From Apoderus coryli (Eukaryota; Arthropoda; Insecta; Coleoptera; Attelabidae), in assembly GCA_911728435.2 (NCBI GenBank), contig OU452206.1, forward strand, positions 10,136,297 through 10,200,296: 64,000 bases of DNA. Reading direction: 5' to 3'. Below the pieces are notes generated by a model. That model was not told the origin of the DNA. It did not search any database and saw only the letters and a list, made by a program, of their open reading frames with translations. Numbering within the stretch: the first letter of the stretch is position 1; each line of letters opens with the position of its first letter. A program made the translations under genes and the position numbers. Positions 1-12,268 of this stretch are shown here, in pieces.

Positions 1-499
1 CGCGTAACTATAAAAAATGGCATATAACGGGGCATGTTTTTTGACTTTTAAAATTAATATATAGTTAACTATACAGGGTGTCCTACGGTGGCAACCCATT
101 AGATTATTTCAGAAACTACTTCGAATTGAATTTTGAAAATCTGAGTGTCTATATTGTCAAATATGCTCTACTCAAATAATAAAATAGCAACGGCATAGCA
201 CTTCCGGTTATTCCGGAAGTTGATGGCAACTTTGTTAATTTAAATGGAACACCCTATATATTATTACATTTTTGGATTCTCAATAAGATTTCAGACATAT
301 TTCATGTATCATGTCCTATACCTAACGTCAGTCATTTTTGATTTATATCAAGATTTATGTCAAAATTGACAGTTTAGGGCTCCATAAGAATTCCGTTTTT
401 TCCTTGTAAATCAGTATTTAATAATTATTTTGCAGGTATTTTCTTATCAGGTGGGATCTTCTTTTTCGAATTGACAAGACATTTTCTGATTAGTTTATA

Positions 500-1173
500 C
501 AGGGTGGCCAAAAAATTTATATTGAAAACGGATCAAGAAAAACAGTTGAAAGTCAATTTTTTCAAATGGAATGTGTATATTATTATTATTTTATCTTCCT
601 TAGCATTAAAAAATAATGCAATTTTGTAAGAGGTTATCATTTTCTAAAATGCATAGTTTTCGAAATATCGTCATTTTAAATTTTTCTGCAGCGCCTACCG
701 TTGTCTTTCTGGAAGCTAGCTCACTGTGGAAATAGAATCACACAACAGCTTAATGAAATGTTTGAAGATCGATGGATCAGACGTTTAGGGCCTTGGGATT
801 GGCCAGCGAGATCTCCAGATCTATCACCGCTGGATTTTTATCTTTGGGGTGCAATTAAACAAAAGGTGTATTCCACCCCAATTAATTCAAAAGAAGAATT
901 AGTAGGATGCATCCGAGCTTCATTCGAAGCCTTACCTGGAGTCCAAATTGCACGAGCTGTCACGAGTGAATTTATTGAACGGGTAAATAAGTGTTTAAGA
1001 CTAAATGGGGGGGAAAACTATATATTTTAGAAAATGATAACCTATTACAAAATTGCATTATTTTTTAATGCTAAGGAAGATCAAATAATAATAATATACC
1101 CATTCCATTTGAAAAAATTGACTTTCAACTGTTTTTCTTGAACCGTTTTCAATATAATTTTTTGAGCACCCTG
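500..1173. mobile_element. Inner TACAGGGTG-bounded unit of element A
   Basis: This unit is bounded by its own inverted CAGGGTG termini and flanking TA dinucleotides, with inverted arms of about 160 bp (500-662 and 1013-1173). It contains the transposase relic. It may be an element nested in a palindromic one, or the inner site may be a normal internal transposase-binding site of a long TIR. The sequence alone does not decide. Confidence 0.65.
747..1030 (+). pseudogene. Mariner-type transposase, C-terminal third only
   Basis: This open stretch of about 94 codons ends at TAG 1028-1030; upstream in-frame codons continue into the TIR with no ATG start. It contains the stretch WPARSPDLSPLDFYLWG, the region around the third catalytic Asp of DDE transposases of this insect mariner-like group (Asp in PLDFYLW). 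A basic tail with C-x3-NGG follows, the usual C-terminal signature of the group. A complete protein would be about 340 residues. The helix-turn-helix region and the first two Asp residues are absent, so this copy cannot encode an active enzyme. The C-terminus runs into the right TIR. Confidence 0.85.
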
Positions 1174-1601
1174 TATAAACTAATCAGAAAACGTCTTGTC
1201 AATTCGAAAAAGAAGATCTCACCTGATAAGAAAATACCTGCAAAATAATTATTCAATACTGATTTACAAGGAAAAAACGGAATTCTTATGGAGCCCTAAA
1301 CTGTCAATTTTGACATAAATCTTGATATAAGTCAAAAACGCCTGACGTTAGGTATAGGACATGATACATGAAATATATCTGAAATCTTATTTAGAATCCA
1401 AAAATGTAATAATATATAGGGTGTTCCATTTAAAATAACAAAGTTTCCATCAACTTCCGGTATAACCGGAAGTGCTATGCCGTTGCTAGTATATTATTTG
1501 AGTAGAGCATATTTGACAATATAGACACTCAAATTTTCAAAATTCAATTCGAAGTAGTTTCTGAAATAATCTAATGGGTTGCCACCGTAGGACACCCTGT
1601 A

Positions 1602-2587
1602 TATACATTTTAGAGCAAACAAATTTTATATCAAAATCATTTAGTAAGATCGAATCGAAATCAAAAATAATATCTAGGGTCTTCCAATTAAGTTTGATAT
1701 GCTACAATATAATGTAACACCCTCTATAAATGGCACCTATTTTAGAATGTAGTCCTAATAGGTCTACAAAATCAGAAGTTGAAAGAATTTTGAAAATCTG
1801 AATTGTTTTGCCACAGTAGACCGTCGCATCTAGAGTGAATCACCCTGTGTATTTATAATTGTTTATGTTTTAGATAAAAATAAGCTGTAGGTTCACTGAA
1901 AATTTGCTTACATTATTAAAAACCAAACTACTTGAACTGATTTCCTATTTATAAACAAATACAATACACACACTTGTGTTTACATACTTTATATTGCCTT
2001 AAGAGGCCAACTAAGCCATATTATCTGTTGTCCATGATGATTTAGTGCCATTGCTCAATCCATTGTCGTCCACAAACTCCGACAAATGATACATAAATCA
2101 GCTGGGAGGCATGCGAGCATTTAGCGCTAGCACGAGCCCGAATTTGTTCAGTTAAAACCAAACCTTAATACATAATCTATATCCATTATAGACAATAATA
2201 ATAATAACAACAACAACAATGTCTAGTTTTGAAATGTGCAGTTGCTGTGGCTGGTTGTTACGGTCAACATATGCGAAGTGGAACAAACTATTGGGGTCTA
2301 TTGTTTTGGTTTATTTCAGTTCAATGAATAAATACGTAGAACTTTAGGTGTCTATTGTTTTTATATGTACGAACTTCTTAATGATATTTATTATCCAGAT
2401 GAAACGTTTAACATTCGATTAATGGTAGTCAATAAGGTACTAAATATTGTACGCGTGGGTAGCAGTTCCGACATGCTGGGTATATTATGTAATTATTAAT
2501 GGCTGGTGATGACAATAAGATTCTTAGCCTTTTGCTTGCATTAGGTACTTGTTAATAACGACCTACGTAATACACTCATTACTGTAT
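1602..2587. other. No gene seen
   Basis: AT-rich sequence with stop codons in all frames. A slightly GC-richer patch at 2040-2150 and a short AAT/AAC run near 2196-2220 are present. No family was recognised. Confidence 0.5.
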
Positions 2588-3269
2588 ACAGGGTGTTTTG
2601 AAATTGGCGAGTATATTTATGGTAGCTTTTGGAAAGCTAAAGGACTATCCAGAAAACATATAATATGTTTGATTTACTGCAAAGTAAAATTGCTGACAAA
2701 TTTGTTCAAAGGTCATAAAAAGGCCCTTCATTCTTAATTTGTAAAGTTTGTTATTATTTACAGCTGTAAATTATTTATCATTTTCATCCAGTCGGAACGT
2801 CGTACTTGAAATGTTTCCTTGTATAATATTTTCGATAATAATGATAATATACAAAAGCGATTATACTTCATCTCATAAAATAAATACCTATTTATAGAAA
2901 ATTATTTCGCCAGGGGCAGATACTTGTTGCTGCTGTTCAAATAAAATAAAACAAGGAAAAACTTTAAAGTTATTTTTAATTAAATGTTGTCTGGAGTTGA
3001 CTTTAAAGTTTCATTTGGATTTATTTTACTTGGAACTGACATATGGATAATTTATTTCGATTAATTATTTTTATTGTTGTCAGTTCTTGTTTATGTTATT
3101 AAAACTGCGACAGTTCAATGAAGCACAGAGTCGCCCAAACTGGACGGATTTCTAATAGGAACTCAAAACTTTTGCATAGCACTTTTTTAAATACCTAGAA
3201 GAAGCTTATCTCACTTGTTTCTATACAGGGATATTCGTTAATTTGCTGTAACAATTATTATTTTTTTAC
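2588..3269. repeat. Unpaired mariner-type termini and unrecognised sequence
   Basis: A TACAGGGTGTTTTG end at 2588 has no inverse partner nearby. At 3130-3150 the text GCCCAAACTGGACG matches the subterminal region of the element whose left end is at 59876, but the rest has diverged. These are solo or truncated ends of DNA transposons. No coding region is supported. Confidence 0.5.
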
Positions 3270-4475
3270 TTATGGAACACTCCGTATATTTTTACATTTT
3301 CGACGTAAGTTCTGTGTTTTTAAACTCCTTGCAATTCCTAACAAGAAATCCATAAGCCTTATGCCCCTCAAGTACCGTATTACTGATATGCTCAACAAAC
3401 GTAAACTTTGAATCAAACATGATTCCCAAATCAGTGACAGATTCACACCGCCATAATTGCACCTGATCAATGGAATAAGTGTAATAATGACCGCTTTCTT
3501 CGTAAAACTTATATACTTATTTGCACTTGGATGGATTGAGTGAAAGGCTATTTAGTATGCACCATTGATGGAGGTAGAAGTTGCAAATTGTACTGAATAT
3601 TAGTATAGTCAGTAATACCATCTACCGAAGAATTCAATTTAAGGTCATCCACAAACATTAGCCCCTCACAATCCAGTCAATTCACCAGGTCATTAATAAA
3701 TAACAAAAAAAATAGTGGTCTGAGATTTGATCCCTGAGGAACCCCAGAAGTTGCCGTATACGTATGAGGCTGGTAGCCATTGTGAGACATATACTGAGAT
3801 GTATCTCTCAAATATAACTTAGAAAATAATTTAAGGTTTGATACAAAATCTGTTCAAATTTTCGCATCAATGTCGTGATCCATTCTGTCAAATGCCTTAG
3901 TGAAATCTGCATATTATATCACACCAATTTGACTCCCATGGTGCAAAACCTCCAAGATGTTTTCAGAGAGAAACGCAAGATTAGACACAGGAGATCTATG
4001 GGAAAAGAAACCAGTGGATATCCGATTTCTAAAAAAAACTATAAATGCGATCATACAGAACAGACTACAGAACCGAAATCGGGCGGTAATTGCCAATCTC
4101 AGATCTATCACCCGACCGAAGAATGGGAGAAACCGTAGATCTCTTCCACATAGTTAATTTTTTAGAGGCAATTAAAATTAAAATCGTACTTGGCGGGCCA
4201 ACCAAAACAGGCATACAGTCTTTCACAAAGAATGGTGGCAGATCATTTTGGACATGATATCATTTTGTTACTGGGATATTTCATCCTCAGTAACCGACTG
4301 TATAGAAAATGGATCCACATAAGGACAATCATCACCAAAATCCGCGTCCGAGGAGTCAATAAATATATTCTGGAAAAAGCGCATGCGTTAACAACACTTT
4401 GCGGATCGTCAAACTCATTGTGACCAAAAGTCACAACACTTGGCAATCGTGTAAACTTGCAGACTTATGCTTACA
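3270..4475 (-). pseudogene. LINE (non-LTR) reverse transcriptase fragment 1
   Basis: Reading the minus strand, pieces of one RT appear in order across several frames. First comes the linker between endonuclease and RT (VNACAFFQNIFIDSSDADFG-like, near 4300-4420). Next is GDRSEIGNYRPISVL (near 4075-4125), then DVIYADFTKAFDRMDH-like text (near 3860-3915). The palm region follows, with a degraded GVPQGS motif and FVDDLKLNS in place of the usual YADD (near 3640-3760). Last is the thumb (SKFTFVEHIS, near 3390). At least three frameshifts and several stops are needed, so the copy is dead. It is truncated at the 5' end inside the ORF2 linker. The motifs fit the CR1/Jockey-like group of insect LINEs. 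Confidence 0.85.
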
Positions 4476-5384
4476 GTGACAAAACTCTGTTTTCAACATT
4501 ACCAAGATATGCCGAATAAGCAGTTTTTATGTATAATTTTAGTCTTCATCTAAGAGTTGCAAACTGTCGGTACAAATATATCTATATAAGTGAGAGTACA
4601 ACTAAGATACGTGAGTTGTCTCAAATGAAAATCGTTCAAAAACTTCCAAGCAGCAAAAGTAAGTAGGTAACTATGTTTGCCTTAATTTTTGCTTAGAAAC
4701 AGTATACCTACATTGAAAACTATAAAAAATAAGACATTTTATTCAATATTGTAGCAACAAGTCATCCACCTTGTCTACTGCCATGACATTATAAAATAAA
4801 TTTAGATATGCAGACACCTTAATGGAACATTTCACACATCTCTTATCAATCATAATAATAATAATTATTATTTTTACTACTACAAACAACCTATAGTAAT
4901 AAGTTTAAATTGTGTAAGAAACTTAATTATTCCATTAGTGTTGGACGCTGTTAGAAAATAAAAGAGCGAAATCCATAATGTAGGTAACCAATATGTAACA
5001 CGGAATAACAAGAAACAACTTATCGGTCATTCATTTTATCATGCAAACAATATACAGAATGTATCATGAAATTTAGTGGAACTTCGGTCTCGTATCACGG
5101 TTTGTTGAAGGCTTTAAGCTTGCACTTGAGTGATTTGTAATAAACTTTAAAACAAGTGATTCAAATTGAGTAGTAAGTAAAAATTAACACACAATGTAAC
5201 AAAATAAGATACAAGAAAATTTGATATGAAAGATAACAAAACCTGTAAATAACACACCGTTTAACCCTAAATTTGTACGATACGATAGGGCATCGTTACG
5301 CTGGATAGGGAAAGTATTGTGAAGGCGTTTAAAAAATTGAGATAAACACGGATATATAACCATTTTGAAGTTCCTCCCTATGTG
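4476..5384. other. No gene seen
   Basis: AT-rich, with a short (AAT)n-like palindromic run near 4850-4875. No recognisable coding or RNA feature. Confidence 0.5.
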
Positions 5385-5828
5385 TGTGTGAAAATCGCTT
5401 TAGCCCTGTGATAGGGGTGGGCACAAAAGCCAAATTTTCATATAGCAGTAGGGGTCGAGTGATACATCATTTTAAAGCATTTCTTTATCTGCTTTACTAC
5501 GAATTTTTCGAGAAAATTGCTTTTAAAATTTCACCAGTTATGTAGTTGGAAGCTATAACTCTTATTTAGAATATAATACAGAAAAGGGTTTTTGGCGTCA
5601 TTGATAGAGCGTGCGCTTCGCATGCGGAAGGTTCTGGGTTAGAATCCCACCTCTGCCAATATTTTTTTCTAATATTTGGATAAAGTAGTTAGTTTGTTAC
5701 GTTAGTTTATTGGAAATGTTCAAAATAATGCAATTAGAATAATAATAATTATTAGAATTCTGTTTTGTAACGGAGGTCATATATTTTTGATTATATTATA
5801 TATTGTCGGGAAAGTTTTGGGGCGACAC
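5385..5828 (+). repeat. Dispersed repeat with internal tRNA-like sequence, copy 1
   Basis: The order is a block with CCTGTGATAGGGGTGGGCAC, then a tRNA-like core, then an AT-rich stretch, then GTCGGGAAAGTTTTGGGGCG at the end. The same order occurs inverted at 14863-15262 and 36895-37410, which defines a family of at least three copies in this window. The tRNA-like piece lies in the middle rather than at the 5' end, so a classical SINE structure is not evident. Confidence 0.7.
5593..5658 (+). pseudogene. tRNA-Ala(CGC)-like sequence inside the repeat
   Basis: A 66-nt stretch resembles a tRNA. It has an A-box-like GATAGAGCG, an anticodon arm with loop TTCGCAT (anticodon CGC, alanine) and a T arm with GGGTTAGAATCCC as B box. 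The anticodon stem has one mismatch and the acceptor stem pairs over only about four bases. The D arm is short. It is therefore a tRNA relic or tRNA-derived part of a repeat, not a functional tRNA gene. Confidence 0.6.
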
Positions 5829-7372
5829 TAGCGATTTTTGTGTTCTACTTGAATTTCAAATTTGAAACAATCCTGTTGTTGTTGTTTTCACTCAATTTAG
5901 TACAACTGAAATCTTCCTCAGGCATGAGCTTTTTGAGGTGTTGTACGACATTTGATTACCTTAGGAATGGAGAAAATGAAAATGTCTCGTAAGTACGAGC
6001 TTTACACGTACCTCTGACAATTTATCTGGGGTTGTCAGCTGCTAAATATCGAATTTTGTCCTTGCTCAATTCCAATGAAATAGAGCACAATTGGATAGGC
6101 GGGAATCCGAAAACAGTGATATGGTATAGCTTGCAAGAATCTACTGCGACAGAAAGCGAATGTGCAACTATGGCAATTATTATGAGTCGTGGGTGGATAT
6201 ATGGAATTAAATCTATGGAATAAAGCTTTATTGGGTCCTGAAATGCAAGCAATGCCATCTCAGATGGTATAAAATGGATCCATCATATATATCAAATATA
6301 TTTAATGGCTATTCTAGATATCATCAAAAGATGTCTGCTGAATATCCTCGTGGATACCATTCGAATTGCCGACCACTATATAAAATACAACAATTCCAAA
6401 ATACTTGTGTGACAGTACAATTGTAAACTTTAAAAATAATCTGGACGATGCGTTGAAAAATAATTTCAAAAATTTGAGCTCCTCGATTCTAAAATAAGAA
6501 ATACAATTAGAAAACTAATTGTATGTAGCACCAGGTATATTAACTGTATATACCGATTTAAGATATTTCATATATTATTTTTTAAAGTATTAAATTGTGT
6601 ATAACTTATACCTATTAACAAACACAAGTTATTACACAATTTGGTTTTGTCCTCAGCCAGGTGTGGCACGCCCGCCGCCGCCTGAACATGATTATTAAAA
6701 AAATACAGCAGCGGGTAAACAAGACGAAAAAAAATAGAGAGTGTTAGGATTTTATATAAAGAACGCTAAGGAGCATGTTAAAGCTCATGTAGTTATATGA
6801 TTGATGGGAGAGGTCTGGATTAGGTACCCTTGTCTGTTATATAATTAATTAGGTATTTATTGTTCATTTTACTTTTTCTTGCTTAAAGTTGTTGCTGTGT
6901 ATTTAAAGTCGTATTATAAAAACTTATTTTCGAGCAACCTAACCTCACTCCAGTAGCACACCAAATTGGAAAAATAATATTTACATCATCGGTCCAATAA
7001 AAAAAAAAAGGGTGAAAACATTTTCAATAGTTAGAATATACCCTATACATATACGGTCTCAATCCGAATTTGTACAAATCTTTGAATTTGGATCCTTGTT
7101 ATATTGCGAACTATGCCGAATATGCTTTATGGGACCTCAAAAGGGTGATTTTCTTCGCACTAAAATAAACTCTCAAAACTCCACTCGTCATAGATAGTAA
7201 ATCTCCTCTAAATTAGTACCTATGGAAAGCATATATTTCCATAAAATTCTGTGTACCTATAGCTGAAATTCTTGACTCTAGCTTAACAAATTTTACAATA
7301 TAACTATTTCGGTAGTTGTGATATTAAGAACAGGTTTGTTTCTCTTCAATTTGGCTTTAGAATATTCAAATG
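5829..7372. other. No gene supported; short unrecognised ORFs
   Basis: Between 6022 and 6258 both strands are open for 60-80 codons in a slightly GC-richer stretch, but neither translation resembles a known family. Mutual openness on both strands argues for composition rather than coding. A perfect 10-bp hairpin (ATACAATTAG, AAAA loop) lies near 6500. A GC-rich patch (ACGCCCGCCGCCGCC) at about 6666-6683 stands out from the background. Confidence 0.4.
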
Positions 7373-7374
7373 TA

Positions 7375-7632
7375 CGAGGCATGTTTTTTAAGTAAGTACC
7401 GTTTTGCAATTAAAAAAAGACGTGCAAAGATATCGCAATAATTTTATTTTTACATGAAAGCCTGTACCTTAATCTACTTTTCTACATAATTTCCGTGAAT
7501 ATTGAGGCACTTGTCATAACGTGGCACCAGTTTTTGAATACCCTCCTCATAAAATTCTGCCGCCTGACTTGTTAACCACTGTATCACAAATGTTTTGACT
7601 TCGTAGTAACTCATAGTAATAGTATTGTTCAT
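7375..7632 (-). pseudogene. Mariner transposase C-terminus with its terminal repeat
   Basis: On the minus strand a 43-codon tail ends at the stop at 7474-7476. It reads EVKTFVIQWL, then QAAEFYEEGIQKLVPRYDKC, then LNIHGNYVEK. This is the typical C-terminus of insect mariner transposases (…GI.KLV.R.DKCLN..G.YVEK). About 100 bp downstream lies the element end, whose plus-strand text TACGAGGCATGTTTT begins at the TA at 7373-7374. The rest of the transposase upstream of about 7605 is missing, so this is a 3'-end fragment. The family differs from the CAGGGTG elements elsewhere in the window. Confidence 0.85.
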
Positions 7633-7699
7633 GATTTTTTTTTATCGATAATGACTAATCTAATATGCGGTTTAACATAGTAACTAATTGTTTTAGTTT

Positions 7700-7860
7700 T
7701 AAAGAAGTAGTCCATATTGAAGTGGAGTCGAATGATAAATATTTTATAAAATAAAAGTCAATCCCCACAAACCGAATTTAATAGATCTCTCTATAAATCT
7801 TTTCTGAACTATACATGTTTCGGAGCACTAGTCTCATCTCCAGTGGATAGTTAATTTCAA
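7700..7860 (-). repeat. Penelope-like terminal region, degenerate
   Basis: The minus strand reads CTCCGAAACATGT at 7812-7824. It is followed downstream by GTGGGGATTGACTTTTATT, which matches GTGGAGGATTGACTTTAATT at 34621-34640 just downstream of another GAAACATGT motif. The hammerhead core CTGANGA is not intact here. The shared order suggests a relic Penelope-like element end. Confidence 0.45.
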
Positions 7861-8069
7861 AAAGCTATTCTTCATTGTGTATAAAGTTATGTTAATATCA
7901 TGATAACTGTATTAATTTCTGGAAAGAAGGACGTACTTTACTAGCAAGGAAATTAATAGACGTCATTGTTTTATGTGTCAAGTACCTAATTATTTAGAGC
8001 TTTTAACAAGTAATTCTTTTTGTTAGTAAATTTGCAAACATAAACAGCAAATGATGACGTATACTAATC

Positions 8070-8412
8070 AAGAATATGCGAAATGCAGTGCAATTCTCGA
8101 CCAGCAGCGCGTAGATATCCCGATCGCCGCGCCGCACATTTGTGGCTTTGCATCATCGACTAATTGAAACGGGATCAGTTCAGTATGTCCTAAAAATATG
8201 AAACGGGAGAACCCTGATGTGAGATAAGACAATGAAGAGAATATTTTGATGGAAGTTGAAGAAAACCCTGAAATTAGGGGAAGACGATTGGCTGCAGTGT
8301 AGGTATCTGGAAATTTCACAATCTTCTATTTGGAATATGTTGCATAAATAAATGCTTAGGTTCGTTTCATTTTAGAAAGGTACAGGCCTTGTTAGAAACC
8401 GAGTAAGCTGGT
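8070..8412 (+). pseudogene. Mariner-type transposase, N-terminal half relic
   Basis: With two or three frame changes, the plus strand gives FVALHHRLIETGSVQYV near 8140-8190. It continues with EENPEIRGRRLAAV near 8262-8302, SQSSIWNMLHK near 8320-8350, and HFRKVQALLETE near 8369-8404. This is the helix-turn-helix and linker region (…RETGSV…, …NP..S.R.…, …S..TV...LH…, …H..RVQ.L…) that precedes the first catalytic Asp in insect mariner-like transposases. The catalytic domain does not follow. The fragment is unrelated in position to the C-terminal relic at 7474, which lies on the opposite strand. It is GC-richer than its surroundings. Confidence 0.7.
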
Positions 8413-10697
8413 AGTGTCGAGTTTTCCCCTTGGTTGCGGAACCAAGTAACTAAAAACGGAAAATAAATAATAAGGATGATTTTACAAACCAATGACCGTC
8501 ATAGTGAACATTTGTTGTAAGGTTATTTACATTATTGTTGTTAAATTGGGAATGAATAAATGACTGTTATGTTATGAATTCTCAAAAAATTAGTGACAAA
8601 AAATGTTTGATTAAAAATATCCGTTCGGGCTCTTATTTAATTCAGCAGTGTATGGCTAACAACTGCTTCTATTTAGAGAAATAGTATATCGTATTTCACT
8701 CCAATGGCTAAAGGCGTTATCGTGATACTTTTAAAAAACCTATGCTAAGTCGCCATCTTTCAAGAACTAGAACTCCTTTCGGACGCAATTTCGCATTAGA
8801 AGTTTGACGAATTGCCATGAAATCCACTCTAGAATTTGTGTGGTATAATGAATAATTTAGAGTCACTTAAATGTTTATAAACAGGGTTACCCAGAAATTA
8901 ATTTCATCTTTGATTTTCTTGGTTGTTGGTCATTAAATAATGTTGCTTTTTTTTGCTGACAATTACGCTGCATTCAAGCAACAATATAAATGTAATGCAA
9001 AATGAGGTAGAAAACAAACATCTTCTTTTATATCCAGGAATGATTAATATACCGTACAATATATTAAAATTCAACTCCCTACATTCAAATTGAAAATCAT
9101 TATGAACATAACTGACCTGTACCACTATATTATCTTCATGCTTAGGCAGTGGTCTGTTATGTCTGAATATATGTACAGAATAAATAGATATCTTCTAATA
9201 CATACTATATACATAGTTTGTCGGGACTCTTATAATGTATGTTGATAAATAGATTTTATTTATTGGCAGATACTTATACTTAACTAGTTTTAATATATAC
9301 CTAATATCTCGTATGTGTGTATATAAATACACCTCTATATGTATAATCTGGTCCAGAACAATCACCTTTCTCTGGGGCATATAAGAAAGATATACATTTA
9401 TATATGAGTTTGAACGCACGTGCGGGTGTTATCATAGGCGTACTCAACTAAGTATTTTCCTTGGTAAACCTTTATTTATAATATCTTGCTTCGTTATTTT
9501 ATTAAAATTTCGACAAACACCATTGAGACGATAGAGGAGTTAGGTATATGTATATATGAATATTGTTTTACCACACTAGATACAAATAAAAGTATTCATT
9601 TCAGTTGATTGATATTTTTATATTACTAGGAAACCAAAAACAATGCACAGTGAGCTTTAGCGGGAGCTTTAGGCAACATAACCTGTTGATCGAGGAGTCA
9701 GCGTCGATGTGTACCTTTTATGGAACTTTCCTAAATTTTGGCACTTAACTATTTATTGAACTTATATGCTTCAGTGGAGTTGATCTTAGATCAATTGTTT
9801 TACTTGTCGTTACTCCTTTGTGCAGAAGGATAAATGGGATTATTATGTAGAACGTATTCGTATATTTTGATTTGGAATAAGTGAATTGAGTTTTTTGTCT
9901 GTATACACTGATGTTACAAAGGGCAGTCAGCTTCTACAATTTATTAAGATTTCAACATTATTGTTCATATGATAATGGTTTCTGAAAGGAAATATTGCAA
10001 ATAAGCAAAATCCAACATTGTGTAATATTTTGAGGATTAAGTTAGATTAGTTTTTTTTCTTAGTCAGACATACTAATTAGTAGAGTAGTAGAGATTTCTC
10101 CGGCAAATGCCGGTAGATATGGTTCGAATGCGGTCTTGCCTAGAAACGTCTTAGTAGTTTGGTCGCGTTATTACCAAACATATACAAATTTGGTGCAATA
10201 TATAGACTGTAATGAAATGTTCAATTTTAATGAAAAGTTCAATTTGTATAAAAATATACCTTGTAAACGCGTTTCTGTATTTAATGCAATGTAGGCATGG
10301 TTTGTGATGTCGTATAGTGATCTCTTTTTCTTGTCGATTACAGTAGAACATTTGTTCTATGCAATAAAGTTTTTTTTTGCATTTAAATTTTGAAGCGTAA
10401 ACTTAATGTCAAATAAAATACGTAACATATAATTAATATAGGATTGATTCATTTGTCAATTTAAATTGATTATATATTGTTGTTTTATTTAAAATGTACG
10501 CAATTAGAATAAAGACTATTATTATTATTATTATCAAAAAATTGTTGCTAAAAATAAAGATAAACTGTTGCCCTATGGCCATATTTAAGTGTAAAAGTAA
10601 TATTTCTGTGACCTTTTTGTCAGTTAATTTTTTCGTAAGACAAACTATATTTCCAAATATTTTTTTTATTGTAGACATCAGCTATTTTTTATTTGAA
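8413..10697. other. No gene seen
   Basis: Long AT-rich stretch without a recognisable coding, RNA or repeat feature. Open frames here are short and of low complexity. Confidence 0.5.
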
Positions 10698-11945
10698 TTA
10701 TTCCATATTTCGAATAACATTATGATATTTTTTTATTTTGACCCTTTTCCGCTATTTACGAACGCCTTTGTAAGCAACCTTTTTATGATACATTTCATAG
10801 CTTATATTCTATCAAAGCCTATAAATAACTGGTCAATATTTCTGCTATGTTTAGGAAGTATGTTTTAAGTTTTTAACCCCTTTTTACACGCTTTTTGAAC
10901 GCCTAAGTAATCTATTTTTTTTTTGTTGAATGTTTTAGGTTATATTCTATTAAATCAATCCAAAATTAGTCAATATTTCGGATATTTTTAGAACTGTATT
11001 TTTTTGAGCGTTTTTATACCTCTTGCCTACGCTCAATGTTTTCCAAAAGTTAATAAGCACCTAGAAATATTCTGAAGTATATTTGTACGTAATCTGTTAA
11101 GTGAGTTTTGAGTTATCGTGGATACAGAGTTTTCTGACCCTTTTTAGACTTTTCACGGACATCTATGGTACACAAATTTGTTGTCCTGTATTTTTAACAC
11201 CAATTCAATTACTTAAAAGGCTAAATATATAATTTTTACCGCCTATGTAAACAAGTTTTTGAAGTGAATACTTCTTTGGCCGCATGAGAATGATTTTTCA
11301 AGGTAGCGTCACGACACGATTTATAAAATTTTTGTCCCGCAAAAGAGATGAAGCATATAACAAATATGAGGAAGAGAGAGAGAGATTATATCCTATACCA
11401 TACACTATTATGTATATAGCGGCTTAACGTTGCCTATCCTTCGGTTGTCCCTTTTGTACCGTCATTCGTATTGCCACTCTCGTGAAAGAAGTATTCACTT
11501 CTATCACGTGTACTGTGCTGCACGCGTATTTTTTTTATGCTGCATTTTGTAGGTTATCTTATATGAAAACTGTTTATAATTAGCCAATTTTTGTGGTATG
11601 TTTGGGGAATATTTTTTTTTTTTCATTTTTGATCCTCATGGAAAATTATTCCATATTTCAAATCATTTATTTTTTTATTTTAACCACTTTCCCACTATTT
11701 ACTAACGCCTATCTAAGCAAGTGTTTTTTATGATATATTTATTAGGTTATAATCTATGAAAACTATAAATCAATGTATTTAGGAAATATATTTTTTTACC
11801 CCTTTTTACACTATTTTCGAACGCCAATGTGATCTAATTTTTTTTTGTTAATTTGTTAGGTTATACTCTATTAAACCAATGAAAAATTATTCAATATTTC
11901 CGATAAGTTTTAGAAGTATGATTTTTTTAAATTTTTAAACCGCAC
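10698..11945. repeat. Degenerate tandem repeat of about 130-bp units
   Basis: Two blocks, 10698-11010 and 11646-11945, align in direct orientation at an offset of about 948 bp. Each contains about two units with the shared order CCCTTTTT, GAACGCC, TAGGTTATATTCTAT, GTCAATATTTC and TTTAGAAGTATG. A partial unit lies at 11541-11615. The 11011-11540 segment between is unrelated. The units are diverged by perhaps 20-30 percent, so the array is old. A 124-codon open frame at 10494-10868 partly overlaps it but is Ile/Phe-rich low-complexity sequence. Confidence 0.65.
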
Positions 11946-11960
11946 AATGTTTCCTAAAAT

Positions 11961-12268
11961 ACAGACAGGCAGACAGAAAAATATACATACAGACAGATAG
12001 ACAGATAAATATACATAGAGGCAGACAGACATATGAATAGACATACAGATAGATAAATAAACATACAGACAGATAAATAGACATACAGACAGACAGGTAA
12101 ATAGACATAAATACAGACAGACAGATAAATAGACAAACAGATAGATAAATAGACAGACAGACATATAAATAGCCATACAGACAAACAGATAAACATACAT
12201 GAAAACAGACAGATAAACATACAGACAGACAGATAGATAGGCAGACAGATAGGCAGGCAGACCGACAT
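11961..12268. repeat. ACAG/ATAG/ACAT compound microsatellite
   Basis: About 308 bp of interleaved ACAG, ATAG, AATAG and ACAT tetramers. The open frames on the minus strand (Cys/Leu/Tyr/Ser-rich) are artefacts of the repeat. Confidence 0.95.

Larger units (their letters stand above)
74..1599. mobile_element. Mariner-type element A with very long, two-step TIRs
   Basis: The element starts CAGGGTGTCC after a TA at 72-73 and ends with the inverse followed by TA at 1600-1601. The left half (74-662) and right half (1013-1599) are near-perfect inverse complements, so each TIR is close to 0.6 kb. Inside each TIR a second terminus occurs: TA-CAGGGTGGCC at 498-507, and its inverse ending at 1173 followed by TA at 1174-1175. 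The outer arms are 424 bp on each side. The centre keeps a transposase C-terminal relic. TA target sites and the CAGGG ends fit the Tc1/mariner superfamily. The element is non-autonomous because most of the transposase is missing. Confidence 0.85.

Noticed and set aside
3875..4446. Several overlapping plus-strand frames of 65-87 codons
   Set aside because: They are shadows of the LINE RT on the minus strand.
5593..5658. Functional tRNA-Ala gene
   Set aside because: Poor acceptor stem, anticodon-stem mismatch, and identical repeat context in three copies; treated as tRNA-derived repeat.
6022..6258. Small gene on either strand
   Set aside because: Both strands are open over the same stretch, neither translation is recognisable, and no repeat or splice context supports coding.
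10494..10868. 124-codon plus-strand frame
   Set aside because: Ile/Phe/Lys-rich low complexity overlapping the degenerate tandem repeat; also open on the other strand at 10433-10678.
11910..12268. Two open frames of about 100 codons rich in Cys, Leu, Tyr and Ser
   Set aside because: They are translations of the ACAG/ATAG microsatellite on the minus strand.
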